A DNA stretch of 64,000 nucleotides. Source: Delphinus delphis (Eukaryota; Chordata; Mammalia; Artiodactyla; Delphinidae). The stretch lies in the NCBI RefSeq assembly GCF_949987515.2, contig NC_082687.1, forward strand, positions 19,204,148 to 19,268,147. Reading direction: 5' to 3'. The translations under genes and the position numbers were made by a program. Shown here in pieces: positions 44,421-55,799 of this stretch (within the stretch, counting starts at the first letter, position 1; each line of letters starts with the position of its first letter). The notes under the pieces were generated by a model. The model was not told the DNA's origin, did no database searches, and saw nothing but the letters and a program-made list of their open reading frames with translations.

Positions 44421-44657
44421 TTAAGACAGTGTAGTCCACAATGACAAAGGCAAGGAAAACCTACCGAAAATGCTTATTATGAATAGGAAGGAAAAGGAAA
44501 TTAAAATAGAAATTTTACCAAGTATATATTTAAGTACACCACGAGACACTAAAAAAAGCACATACGTGATACAAAACAAAAACAAACTTATTCAGGACCT
44601 ATTCCAAAGTAATAGTAACATCTTGTTCTCTTTGCGGCTAATTTGTTTCTGCAGTAA

Positions 44658-44660
<3 letters not shown>

Positions 44661-44688
<28 letters not shown>

Positions 44689-44895
44689 GTGGTATGCGGG
44701 CCTCTCACTGTTGTGGCCTCTCCCGTTGCGGAGCACAGGCTCCGGACGCACAGGCTCCGGACGCACAGGCTCAGCGGGCATGGCTCACGGGCCCAGCTGC
44801 TCCGCGGCATGGAGGATCTTCCCGGACCGGGGCACGAACCCGTGTCCCCTGCATCGGCAGGCGGACTCTCAACCACTGCGCCACCAGGGAAGCCC
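44661..44895 (-). mobile_element. CHR SINE with 28-T tract and internal duplication
   Basis: Minus-strand CHR SINE with 28 Ts (44661-44688). The body has a perfect 15-bp tandem duplication caggctccggacgca at 44736-44750 and 44751-44765. TSD tgcagtaatac (44650-44660) and tgtagtaatac (44896-44906), one mismatch. The 161- and 137-residue ORFs crossing it are not genes. Confidence 0.95.
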
Positions 44896-44909
44896 TGTAG
44901 TAATACATT

Positions 44910-45865
44910 TTTCATTGAAGTCAAAGTTCCTAGTGCTTTACCTGTATCACTATAGATTTTTATTGTGTTGAAATGTGTCTTCTTCCCTGTTCCATTTTGT
45001 TCCACTTAATGATGTTTTATAGCTTTAATTATATTAAAAAACCTCCTCCACCCAATTAAGTCAAACATGAGAGTTTACAGAGGAAATCCAAATCCCTCTT
45101 TGATCCTAAGTAATTCATTTTTCCTATTTTTAGGGAAAGAAATATTTCAGCAACACTTTTGAAAAGAATTGGCAATGAGATAGAATTTCTTCTACTTTTA
45201 AAAAAGGTAAGTACTTTTCCCACTGAAAATACAGATTCTTATAAATATGAGATATAACTGATGGAGCCACATTCTATAAAGCCATGTACGTAAGTACAGA
45301 CACCAAACTCACATTAATAACCCTTTAAGAGATATTCTTTATGTAATATTCATAAAATGACCTATCTGAAGAATAAGGGGCTTTTGCTTTTGGGGTTATA
45401 TGATTCAAATTAAATTTGAGTAACATCCTATTACGTTTACCCAGAAGTTTCAGTAGCTGCCACTAAGCCCATATTCATTTTGACAGAGCAGTACAACTGT
45501 AGCCTCCACCTGGTGGTTTTGGTGAAGAAAAACTATTAGAAGGTATAGTGCTATCAATGGATTTCAACTGATAAAATCAATAAGAAGTTATTTTTGGCTA
45601 ACTCAGAACTACTGGAAAATGGTGTGTAGAGTCCTAAAGAGTAGGATAAGGATGAAGAAGTTTTCCTGTTTCCTTACAGATACAGATGTGAGGAAGCATT
45701 CTTTGGCCAGTACAATACTCCAAGGATTAGTTTTGGTAATTAAACCCATTCACCTTTATTATGAATGTTTATCTGTGTTTAAAATTTGAAGTCAGCCAGC
45801 GTGAAGAGCTCGAATCAGAATTAGTTTAATAAAACCATCCAGGGAGGCTATGTGATCTTGTAGAA
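44910..45865. other. No recognised feature
   Basis: Unassigned AT-rich sequence. Confidence 0.35.
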
Positions 45866-45869
45866 AACA

Positions 45870-45990
45870 CTAACAGTCAACGAGATGGGTCTTAGTCACA
45901 GCTTTGTAACTGAGATCTATGCCTTACTCAGTGCCTCAGCCTACCCTCTGTAAAACAAGAACAATAAAGTTCCCTTCATCACAGGGTGGG
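45870..45990 (+). mobile_element. MIR SINE fragment
   Basis: 'cagctttgtaactgagatctatgccttactcagtgcctcagcctaccctctgtaaaacaagaacaataa' is MIR core, plus strand. Confidence 0.7.
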
Positions 45991-45999
45991 CAAGACACC

Positions 46000-46620
46000 A
46001 ACAATTCAGTACTGATGCCTTCACTGCTGTTGTCTGACCTACAGTGTGCTATGGCAGTGTGTTTGTGTATTTCTTCTGCTTGCTCTAATGCAACTGGTCT
46101 TCCAGTTTTCCCCATGGATACATCAGCTCCAGACTCCCCTGCTACTCCCATTTTCCATGTGGGTCTAACTCAAATGGCTCTGACATGAATAACTTTACTT
46201 TTGGAAAAAAAGTTTGATTTCCCTTTAAAGATTTTTGGATTGTTAATATATTGTGTGCTTACATCACAGAGCCTACCATATATTATTGCTTTCTGAGAAG
46301 GTGAACATTCTCAGGCACTGATATTTAGTTGACTATTTCATTTTATTTTTATTTAGCCTTCCTAAATATGTATGCTCGGATTAGTATTAAAGTAGACTTG
46401 TGAGGGATTACATTTCCAAATAACCAGTTGCTGGACAGATACAGAAGTCAGCTAAGTAAAGAAGTGACAAATTTAAGGCTGATGTAAATCAAGTGGATGA
46501 TTGAGGATAGATTTCAATTCTCAGATCAGTAAATAAGGTATCAGTAAAAAAAAAAAAATCTTTTGTTTATCTATTTCAGTTTTTCTTTAAACAGACTTGG
46601 CTATTAAGTATCCATAAGCC
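46000..46620. other. No recognised feature
   Basis: Unassigned, apart from an A12 run near 46546. Confidence 0.35.
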
Positions 46621-46624
46621 CTAA

Positions 46625-46720
46625 TTAGTGGAAAGAGCACTGATTTTTGGAGTCAGACAGATTTGAGTTTGCATCTAAGTTTTGCTATTTATTAGCTAGG
46701 AGACCTGGACAATCTACATT
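46625..46720 (+). mobile_element. MIR SINE fragment
   Basis: 'ggaaagagcactgatttttggagtcagacagatttgagtttgcatctaagttttgctatttattagctagg' is the MIR 5' part. Confidence 0.82.
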
Positions 46721-46779
46721 TATTATCATTCCCGTGTTTGGTGAAAGAAGTATAATAGAAGGTTGTGAAATTCAGTGTT

Positions 46780-47106
46780 GACATCTGCCCCCAACTTATC
46801 TTGGCTTTCTCTTCTCCTAATTCACTTTCTCTCCCTCATTCACTCATTCCAGCACACTGGATTTCTTGCAGTTTCACAAAAACATCAGGAATGTTCTCAA
46901 TTAGGGATTTTGTGTTGACTGTTGCATTTGTCTTAGATTCTCATTCTTTAGATATCCACATGGCTTTCACCTTCACTGCCTTCATGTCTTTGTTCAAAGG
47001 TCTTTTTGTGTTTGGAGTCAGCCTTGATTCAAACTTATTTGCACTTGCAAACCCTGTAGCTCTATTTACACTCTTAAACCCTTCTCCTTGGCACTTTCCA
47101 CTACAC
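46780..47106 (+). mobile_element. L2 LINE, left part (split by L1)
   Basis: 'gatatccacatggctttcaccttcactgccttcatgtctttgttcaaaggtc' and 'acacccttctccttggcactttcca'-type sequence follow the L2 3' region. The match stops where the L1 begins and resumes after the L1 at about 53580. The 123-residue ORF at 46765-47136 is decayed L2. Confidence 0.75.
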
Positions 47107-47799
47107 TTTTTTTCTTCCGTTTTTATTGAGATATAATTAATATACAGCACTGGGTAAGTTTAAGGTGTACAGCATAATGATTTGACCTATGGGCATTATG
47201 AAATTATTACCACAGTAAGTTTAGTGAACATCTATCATCTCATATGGATACAAAATTAAAGACAAAGAAATAAAGTTTCTCCTTGTGATGAGAACTCAGG
47301 ATTTACTCTCAACAACTTTCATTTGTATTGTACAGCAGTGTTATATTTATCATGTTGTTCATCATATTACTAATACTTATTTATCTTATAATTTGAAGTT
47401 TGTACTTTTTGACTATCGTCCTCTAATTCCCCCTCTGCCTCTGGAAACCACAAATCTGATATCTATTTCTATGAGTTTGTTTGTTTTTGAAGTATAAATG
47501 ATCTACAACACTATGTTAGTTCCTGATGCACAACATAGTGATTCGAATTTCTATATATTTCAAAATGATCACCACAATAGGTACAGTTACCATCTGTCAC
47601 CATAGATATTACATAATTATTGACTATGTTCCCCACACTCTACATTAAATGTCTGTGACTCATTTATTTTATGACTGAAAGTTTGTATCTCTTAATCTCC
47701 CTCACCTATTTCTCTCCTCCTTCAATCCCCTCCTCCCTAACAACAACCTGTTTGTTCTCTGTACTGTGACTCTGTTTCTGTTTAGTTATATTTATTCTT

Positions 47800-50700
47800 T
47801 TTTTTTTTTTAGATGCCACATATAAGTGAAAATGTATAGTATTTGCCTTTCTCTGTCTGACTTATTTCACTTAGCATAATACCTTGTAGATCTATCCATG
47901 CTGACACAAATAGCAAGATTTCATTCTTTTTATGGATGAGTAATATTCCATCGTATATACATATATACCACATCTTATTTATCCATTCATCTATTGATGA
48001 GCACTTAGGTTTCTTCTGTCTATTGGCTATTGTAAATAATGGTGCAATGAACACATGAGTACATATATCTTTTTGAATTAGTGTTTTTGTTCTCTTCAGA
48101 TAAATACACAGGAGGGGAATCTCTGGATGATATAGTAGTTCTATTTCTAATTTTTTGATAAATCTCCATATTGTTTTCCATACTGGCTGCACCAATTTAT
48201 ATTCCCACCAACAGTGCATGAGGGTTCCATTGTTTCCACATCCTTGTCAACACTTGTGATTTGTTACCTCTTGAGAATAGCCATTCTGACAGGTGTAAAG
48301 TGATATCTCATTGTGGTTTTGATTTGCATTTCCTTGATGATAAATGATATAGAGCATCTGTTCATGTGCCTGTTGGCCATGTGTAAGTCTGCTTAGGAAA
48401 ACCATCTATTCAGTTCCTCTATTTTTCAATTGGATTGCTTGTTTTTTTTGATGTTGAGTGGTATGAGTTCTTTGTATATTTTGGATATTAACCCCTTATC
48501 AGATATATCATTTGTAAATATATTCTCCCACTCAGTAGGATGCTTTTTCATTTTGTTGATAGTATCCTTCACTGTGAAGAGGCTTTTTAGTTTGATGTAT
48601 TTATTTTTGATTTTGGTCCTCTTGCCTGAGGAAGGGAAATATCCAAAAAAAATATTGATAAGACCAATGTCAAAGAGAATACTGAATATGATTTCTTCTA
48701 TAACTTTTAAATTTTCAGGTATTTCATTTAAGTCTTTAATCCATTTTGAGTTTATTTTGTATATGGTGTGATGAAGTAGCCCAGCTTGATTATTTTGCAT
48801 GTAATTGTCCAGTTTTTCCAACACCATTTTTTTTTTAACATCTTTATTGGGGTATAATTGCTTTACAATGGTGTGTTAGTTTCTGCTTTATAACAAAGTG
48901 AATCAGTTATACATATACATATGTTCCCATATCTCTTCCCTCTTGCGTCTCCCTCCCTCGCACCCTCCCTATCCCACCCCTCCAGGCGGTCACAAAGCAC
49001 CGAGCCGATATCCCTGTGCCATGCGGCTGCTTCCCACTAGCTATCTACCTTACGTTTGTTAGTGTATATATGCCCATGACTCTCTCTCACCCTGTCACAG
49101 CTCACCCTTCCCCCTCCCCATATCCTCAAGTCTGTTCTCCAGTAGGTCTGTGTCTTTATTCCTGTCTTACCCCTAGGTTCTTCATGACATTTTTTTTCCT
49201 TAAATTCCATATATATGCCAACACCATTTTTTGAAGAGGCTGTATTTTCCCCATTGTATATTCTTGTCTCCTTTGTTGTAAATTAATGGCCCATGTAAGT
49301 GTAGGTTCATTTCTGGGCTCTCTATTCTGTTCCATTGATTTGTGTGTCTGTTTTTGTCCCAGTACCATACTGTTTTGATTACTGTAAATTTGTAGTATGC
49401 CTTAAATCAGGGAGAACGATACCTCAGCTTTGTTCTTCTCTCTTAAGATTGTTTTGGCTATTTGGGGTCTTTTATGTTTCCATACAAATTTCAAAATTAT
49501 TTGTTTTAGTTTTGTAAAAAATACCATTGGTATTTTGATAGGAATTGTATTGAATTTATAGATTGTCTTGGGTAGTATGGTCATTTAAAGAATGTTAATT
49601 CTTCTAATCCATGAACACAGTATATCTTTCCATCTTGTGTGTCATCTTCAACTTCTTTCCTCAGTGTCTTACAGTTACAGGTCTTTTACCTCCTTGTTAG
49701 ATTTATTCCTAGGTATTTTATTCTTTCTAGTGCAATTGTAAATGGGATTTTTCCCTTAACTTCTCTTTCTGATACTTCACTGTTAGTGATAGAAATACAA
49801 CAGATATCTGTATATTACTTTTATTTCCTGCAACATTACCAAATTAATTGATGAGTTCTAGCAGTTTTTTGGTGGTATCTTTAGTATTTTCTATGTATAG
49901 TATCATGTCATCTGCCAACAGTGAGTTTTAATTCTTCCTTTCCAATTTGGATGAATTTTATTTTTTTCTTGTCTGATTGCTGGGTCTACGACTTCTAATA
50001 CTATATGGAATAAAAGTGGCAAGAATGGGCATCTCTGTCTTGTTCCTGATCTTAGAGGAAAAGCTTTCAGCTTTTCACCATTGAGTATAATGTTAGCTGT
50101 GGGCTTATCATATATGGCTTTTATGTTAAGGTATGTTCTCTCTATATCCAGTTTGTTGAATTTTGTTGAAAGCTTTCTCTGCATCTATTGAGATGATCAT
50201 ATGATTTTTATTCTTCAATTTGTTAATGTGCTGTATCACATTGATTTGTGGATATTGAACCATCCTTTCACCCCTGGGATAAATCCCATTTACTCACGAA
50301 GGATGATTAATGTGTTATTGAATTCAGTCTGCTAATATTTTGTTGAGGATTTTTGCATCTATTTTCATCAAAGATATTGGCCTGTAAGTTTTATATTTTT
50401 GTGATATCTTTGTCTGGTTTTGGTATCAGGGTGATGCTGGCCTCATAAAATGAGTTCAGAAGTGTTCCTTCCTCTGCAATTCTTTGGAATCATTTGAGAA
50501 GGATGGGGGAACTCTTCTCTAAGTGTTTGGTAGGATTCTTCTGTGAAGGCTTCTGGTCTGGAACTTTTGTTTATTATTGTTGAGAGGTTTTTTTTAAAAT
50601 TAATGATTCAATTTCATTATTGGTAATTGGTCTGTTCATATTTTCTCTTTCTTCTTGATTCAGTCTTGGGAGATTGTATATTTCTAGAATTTTATCCATT

Positions 50701-50930
50701 TCTTCTAGGTTGTCCATTTTATTAGCATATAATTGTTCACAGTAATCTCTTATGATCCTTTGTATTTCTGTCGTGTTGTTTGTAACTTCTTTTTCATTTC
50801 TGATTTTATTTAATTCTGCCTGCTCTGTTTTTTCCTTTGAGTCTGGGTAAAGATTTACCAATTTTGTTTATCTATTTTTTTTTTCTTTTTAGTTTTTATT
50901 TCATTTGTTTCTGCTTTGATCTTTCTATGT
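47800..50930 (-). pseudogene. L1 ORF2 remnant (reverse transcriptase and C-terminus)
   Basis: ORF2p of L1 nicks DNA and reverse-transcribes its own RNA. Visible pieces: a linker region before the reverse transcriptase (50574-50861, with T-E-I-Q-R-I-I-R-D and L-Y-A-N-K-M-D-N-L-E-E-M); the palm region (49903-50184, with [11 protein letters not shown] and S-G-T-R-Q); an A-D-D codon trio at about 49904-49915 but in a shifted frame; post-RT sequence (48426-48827 and 49156-49584); and the C-terminal part (47809-48219). A young L1 interrupts it at 48833-49217. Beyond about 50930 the sequence passes into a short tandem duplication and then ORF1, leaving no room for the roughly 240-residue endonuclease. 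Confidence 0.85.
48833..49217 (-). mobile_element. Young L1 3' end nested in the older L1, 15-bp TSD
   Basis: A 385-bp 5'-truncated L1 3' UTR of a recent cetacean type: 'catctttattggggtataattgctttacaatggtgtgttagtttctgctttataacaaagtgaatc' and 'ccctatcccacccctccaggcggtcacaaagcaccgag'. The perfect TSD ccaacaccatttttt at 48818-48832 and 49218-49232 lies in the ORF2 of the host L1, which resumes exactly after it. Confidence 0.95.
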
Positions 50931-50988
50931 GGATAGAAATGGTTTTACTACTTATATGTGGATATAAATGATTTCAGTACTTTTGACT
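50931..50988. repeat. Short tandem duplication at the ORF1/ORF2 junction
   Basis: Two imperfect copies (ctatgtggatagaaatgg...tactact and tatatgtggatataaatga...agtact) of about 28 bp sit at the point where endonuclease coding should be. Confidence 0.6.
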
Positions 50989-51979
50989 TTTAACCCTTCT
51001 GCTAGCTTTATATGTGGTTGATCGATTACCTTTACTGTATGTTTGCATTTACCAATGGGAGTTTTCCTTTTGTAATTTTTATATTTCAAGTTGTAACCTT
51101 TTCTGCTTAGAGAAGTCCCTTTAACATTTCTTGTAAAGTTGGTTTCTTGGTGCTGAACTCTTTAAGCTTTTGCTTGTCTGTAAAACTCTTGATATCTCCT
51201 TCAAATCTGAATGATAACCTTTCCAGGTAGAGTGTTCTTCATTGTAGATTTTCCCTTTTTTCACTTTAAATATATCTTATAACTCCTTCTGGCCTGAAGA
51301 GATTCTGCTGAAAAGTCAGCTAACAGCCGTATTGAAGTTCTCTTGTGTTTAACTTGTTGATTTTCCCTTGCTGTTTTTAATATTCTCTCTTTATTTTTAA
51401 TTTTTGTCATTTTAATTACAGTGTGTCTTTGCGTGCTTCTCTTAGGGTTGATCCTTTTTGGGACTCTCTGTGCTACTGGACCTGGATGTCTGTTTCCTTT
51501 CCTAGGTTAAGAAAGTTTTTAGCTATTACATCTTCAAATATGTTCTCTGCCCCTTTCTCTCTCTCTTCTCCTCCTGGGACCCCTAAAAGGTAAATGTTAG
51601 TATGCTTGATGTTGTCCTAGAGGTTTCTAATACTGTCCTCATTTTTTAAATTCTTTTTTCTGTTCTGCTCTAGTGATTTCCACTATTCTGTCTTCCAGTT
51701 TGTTGTTGCGTTCCTCTGTATAATCTAATATACTGTTGATTACTTCTAGTGTATTTTTAAAACTTCATTTATTGTATTATTCAGGTGTGTTTGGTTCTTC
51801 ATGTTTTCTAACTCCTTGTTAGACACTTCTAACTTCTCACTGTGTTCATCCATTCTTCTCCCCAATTTTTTGAGCATCTTTATGATTATTGCCTTGAACT
51901 CTTTATCAGGTAGATTGTTTATCTCAGTTTCACTTAGTTCTTCTTCTGGGGTTTTATCTTGTTCCTTTGTTTGGAACAT
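50985..51979 (-). pseudogene. L1 ORF1 remnant
   Basis: ORF1p is the RNA-binding partner of L1 RNA. The N-terminal part is open for 77 codons (51746-51979) and contains N-L-P-D-K-E-F followed by a charged, heptad-like coiled-coil region. Further left, short blocks fit the RNA-recognition and C-terminal domains: 'gggacccctaaaaggtaaatgtt' corresponds to a G-V-P type turn, and 'ctgctgaaaagtcagctaacagcc' to an L-x-A-D-F-S block. Stops and indels break it. Confidence 0.78.
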
Positions 51980-53579
51980 GTTCCTCTGTCACCACATTTT
52001 GCCTAATTTACTGTTTCTATTTCTATGTATTTGGTAGGCTGGTTATGTTCCCTGATTTTCGAGCAGTGGCCTTATATAGGAAACGTGCTATGGCATCCAG
52101 CAGCACACTCCCCTCTGGTCACCAGAGCTATATGCTTCAAGGGTGCCCTCCACGTGAGCTGCACGGGCCCTTCTGTTGTGGCAAGCCGACTACTGTGTGT
52201 AGTCTGGCAGGTGTGGCTGAACCCAAGTGTGGTTGGTTCCAGAAGCTGCCAGCCACTGGTGGGTAGGGCAGGGCCATGAGCTAGCTGGCTATGGAGCCCT
52301 GAGGGTGGGGGGCATGTCTCAAATCTTGTGTTGGTCTGTTAGTGGATAGGGCCATGTCCTGGGATGCCCCAGGTCTGAAGTCCACCAGCTGGTGGATAGG
52401 GCTGGTTCCTGACATGGCTGGCTGTGGGTCCAGGGTGTCTTGGAGCTGGTGTCAGGCCACTGGTGACCAGGGCTGGGGCCCAGGCCATCCCGAGGTGGTG
52501 CCTTCCTGCTCCCACTGGTGGATAAGCTGTGTCTTGACACAGCTGGCTGTAGGTCCGCAATGGTCCAGGGCTTGTAACTACTCCCTCGTGGGATTGGCTG
52601 GGGACAGGTGTTCCTGGAGCTGGTGCTTGCCCAGTGGTGGGCAGAGCTGGGTCTTAGGGTCTCTGGCTGTGGGATCCATGTGTCCCAGAGATGGTGTTGA
52701 CCTGCTGGTTGGTGGGTCCAAGTCCAAGGGCTGGCTGTGGAGCCCTGGAGGTCCTGGGGCTAGTACTGGCCACTGGTGGGTAGTGCTGGGTCCTGGGCCC
52801 TCTTGTAGGAAGGACTGGGTCCTGGGGCTGACGGGGGCTCAAGGATTCCTATGGCAGCTGGCCTGCTGGTTGGTGAGGCTGCGTCTGCACCCAGCTGGCT
52901 GTTTGGTTTCGGGTGCCCCAGGACTGATGCTGACGAGCTGGTGGGTGGGGCCGGGCTCCAGTACTAATAAACTAGAGGGAGGATTTCAAAATGGCGCTTG
53001 CCAGCACAAGTGTCTTCATGGCAAAATGAGCTCCCCAAAATGTGTGCTGCCAGCATCTATATCCCCAGGGTGAGGATCCTAGTTGCCTCCTGCCTTTCTG
53101 CGAGGCTCTCCAAGATCGAGCGAGTGGATCTGACCCAGACATCTTTAAAATTGCTGCTTCTGCCCTGGGTCTTAGTGGATGTGAGATTTTGTGTGGTCCC
53201 TTTAAGAGTGGAGTCTCTAGTTCCCACAGCTATGGGAACACTGGCCTTCAAAGCCAAACGTTCTGGGGCTTATTTTCCTGGTACAGGACCCCTGGCCTGA
53301 GGCATCTGATGTGGACCTCGGTCCTTGGGGAGAACCTTTGCGATTGTAATTATCGTTTTGTTTGTGGGTCACCTATCTGGGGGTGCGGGTCTTGACTATA
53401 CTTTATCTCCATCTCTCCTACCATCTTGTTGTGACTCCTTCTTTATATCTCTATTCATAGAAGATCTTTTCTGCTAGTCTTCAGATCATTTTCATTGATA
53501 GTTGCTCTGTAAATAGTTGTAATTTTGTTGTACCTATGGGAGGAGGTGAGTTCAGGGTCTTCCTACTCTGCCATCTTAG
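51980..53579 (-). promoter_or_regulatory. L1 5' UTR with about 80-90 bp imperfect tandem repeats
   Basis: The GC-rich 5' UTR of the L1, which in L1 elements holds an internal RNA polymerase II promoter. Between about 52240 and 52960 a unit containing 'ggtgggtagggctgggtcctg', 'ggctggctgtggg(t)cc' and 'ctggagctggtg' recurs with many differences, about eight times. The start (right end, reverse complement) reads ggctaagatggcagagtagg. The longest ORF of the window (243 residues, plus, 52342-53073) runs antisense through the repeats. Confidence 0.72.
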
Positions 53580-53785
53580 CCACTATTCTGCTTTTCTATT
53601 TTCATAAGATTTATCACCTTCTAAAAAACAGAACTTTATTTATTATGATTATTATTTGTGTCCCTTTAATCAGATGTAAGTTCAATGAGGGCAGGACTTT
53701 GCTCACTACTGAATCTTTACAGACTGCAATAGTTCCTGGCACATAGTAGGTGATCAATACATATTTTTAAACAAATGAATGGATA
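53580..53785 (+). mobile_element. L2 LINE, right part (split by L1)
   Basis: 'agatttatcaccttctaaaaaacag', 'cagatgtaagttcaatgagggcaggactttgctcac' and 'ttcctggcacatagtaggtgatcaatac' complete the L2 3' end begun at 46780. Confidence 0.82.
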
Positions 53786-53894
53786 TTTTAATATTTAATA
53801 TATGGACATAATAAAGTCCAAATTGTGAGATGCCAATGATTAAAGAAAAGACTGCATACTTTTTACCAATTATATGAAATAATAAGTGCAAAAA

Positions 53895-54600
53895 GATCTA
53901 GAGAAAGAAGTCAGTGTAATATCCCTTGTAGAACATACACTCTACGAGGACTTTTGTTTGTTTACTGCTGAGAGATTGAACATACAAATGGTCAATGGTC
54001 AGACCATATATAAAAAAGGAACTTTGACCTACAACCTGCAGCAAACTGCCTATGAAACCAATCTCCTTATCTATGATAAACAACCCAGGAAGCCCACCTG
54101 CAATAAGTCACACTTGCAGAAAGCCTGATTGTTACCTCTAGTGACAGTCTAGGAAGCTAAACAATAACTTCTGCAACAATCAGCCCAACATGGCCAGGAC
54201 CTGATTAATAATTGACAGCTTCCCTAATTTTTGTCCCTGCTTCCAACTTAAAATCAACCATAGAAAGTCAAATATGTACCCCTAACCAATCGCAGAGGAT
54301 GCCCTGCTTCTTGTTGGCCCACCTGTAGCTTCCCCATGCCAACAGCTTCCAATCAGGGCACACCTGAAGCCTTCCCCTTTAACATGATAAAGCTTTTCCA
54401 TTTGTCTTTGAATCTCTGCCAAAGTGCAGGTGACAGGTGACGGTAGCTGACTCCCTTACTCTAGCAAGCTCAGAATAAGCAGCCGTTGCTTTACTCCTTT
54501 GGTTGGTCTTTGTTTATTTCCACACTAGTATATCCTGAACTCCTAGAACAAAGCCGAACACATAGTAGCTACTCAATGAACGTTTGTTAAATGAATACAT
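53895..54600 (+). mobile_element. Second L2 3' end, split by a solo LTR
   Basis: The left part 'gtagaacatacactctacgaggacttttgtttgtttactgctg' (53930-53970) and right part 'tatcctgaactcctagaacaaagccgaacacatagtagctactcaatgaacgtttgtta' (54529-54595) are consecutive in L2. The LTR lies between. Confidence 0.68.
53969..54524 (+). mobile_element. Solo LTR of a class I-type ERV
   Basis: An LTR-like block with CCAAT motifs (54293, 54349), a cataaag/gataaag element near 54388, an AATAAG-type polyadenylation signal at about 54472, and a T-rich end ggttggtctttgtttatttccaca. The L2 context puts the left border at the TG of 53969; the flanks there are actgc and actag, an imperfect TSD. An alternative left border at 54142 (TGACAG) gives a perfect 4-bp TSD ctag (54138-54141 and 54525-54528). 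No internal ERV genes are attached, so it is a solo LTR. Confidence 0.62.
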
Positions 54601-54609
54601 GGATGGAAG

Positions 54610-55715
54610 ACTAACATCATTGATGAAAATTTCATATAATGTGGTAACTTTTTTTTTAACTTGCCTTCAAAGGAAAAATAGGAATTGTTGCTATACACTT
54701 TTCTTCTTAGGTTGTTCAAGGCTATCTTACCTCTCTCGAAGAAAAAGAGAAAACTGTGCCATAGTAGTAGAAGATAGAGCTTTTGATGTGACTCAAGAAA
54801 GGATGATAAAGTATAGCATCTGAGGGCAAGTATTCCTTTGCATTCTGCTCATTGATTTATCTTTGAGATTCAGAGCTTTAAAGTTTATGTGGTAAAAAAG
54901 TATCTCCTTCTCTCCATTCCTTCCTTATCCTATCTCTCAGAGTTCTCACGATCCATATGTGGTCCGAGGAAGCTAGGGCTTTGGAGTCAAAATCCCAGTT
55001 AGTAAAAGAATGTGACTGTCTGTAGTCTCTGTGTACTGACTGACAAGTGTAAAGGAAGGGTGTCTGTGGCCATAGTAGGTGGCAGGTAGGAAATTCAGGG
55101 ACTGTGGAATATTGGTTATCTTTTTATTATTTTCTACTGCAAATACTTTCCCTGCTTTCTCCAGTAAAACTTATGGAGAGGTACAGGGCTAGAAATGAAA
55201 AAGGTGACTGGATTGAACATTGGGAATCATTGAAAAATATGGTCTGTAGATGACAATCAGATTTTTAAAAGGAGTTTATTTGTATGTGATATATGTGCAG
55301 TAGGAAGCAGGGAAACAAGTTCTTAAGAAAGAAGAGAATACAATATAGTGGTGTTTTAGGAAGTCTTATCTGGCAGCCAGTGGCATTTGCTTTAGCACTC
55401 ATGATTTCAGTAAAATTAAACAGAATAGGTGGCATTACCTCAATTTAATTTATCTTAAATAACTTTCTGGTGACTGTTTTGGATCAAATGCAAGGAGAGA
55501 AATTCAGAGAAGATAAAAATAAATCAATCTTTTACTTTCAACGTCAATCTTTTCTCATAAAATATTATGAATTCATTTTACATTACAATGTAGTTTAATT
55601 TTTTGGCAATGAATTAGGGCAGGCAACTCAGGTTGTATCCCTAGGAAAGAGATAATGTGTATTTCAGACTATTAGGGAGTTTATGCAGTGCACAAAGTGA
55701 GTTTTCCAAATATTA
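54610..55715. other. No recognised feature
   Basis: Unassigned. The 79-residue ORF at 54584-54823 has no motif. Confidence 0.35.
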
Positions 55716-55718
55716 ATT

Positions 55719-55774
<56 letters not shown>
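55719..55774. repeat. Compound (GT)12-(GA)16 microsatellite
   Basis: A pure (GT)12 at 55719-55742 is joined directly to a (GA)n of about 16 units, then degenerate GA-rich sequence to 55795. Long pure runs of this kind are usually length-variable. Confidence 0.95.
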
Positions 55775-55781
<7 letters not shown>

Positions 55782-55799
55782 AGGGAGAGGAGGGTGAAA

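Larger units (their letters stand above)
47107..53579 (-). mobile_element. Near-full-length old L1, with nested young L1
   Basis: A minus-strand L1 of about 6.1 kb once the nested insertion is removed. From its 3' end at the left: 3' UTR (47112-47800), ORF2 remnant (47800-50930), ORF1 remnant (about 50985-51979), GC-rich 5' UTR with tandem repeats (51980-53579) starting (reverse complement) ggctaagatggcagagtagg. It lies in an L2, and the target sequence ccacta recurs at 47099-47104 and 53579-53584 as an imperfect TSD. All frames are broken. The endonuclease part of ORF2 was not found. Confidence 0.85.

Noticed and set aside
44470..44955. 161-residue plus ORF with poly-Phe
   Set aside because: The Phe run is the SINE T tract and the rest is SINE body.
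46765..47136. 123-residue plus ORF
   Set aside because: The sequence follows the L2 3' region, so the frame is incidental.
52342..53073. 243-residue ORF, longest in the window
   Set aside because: It is antisense to the L1 5' UTR, runs through GC-rich tandem repeats, and has low-complexity Trp/Gly/Ser composition without any domain.
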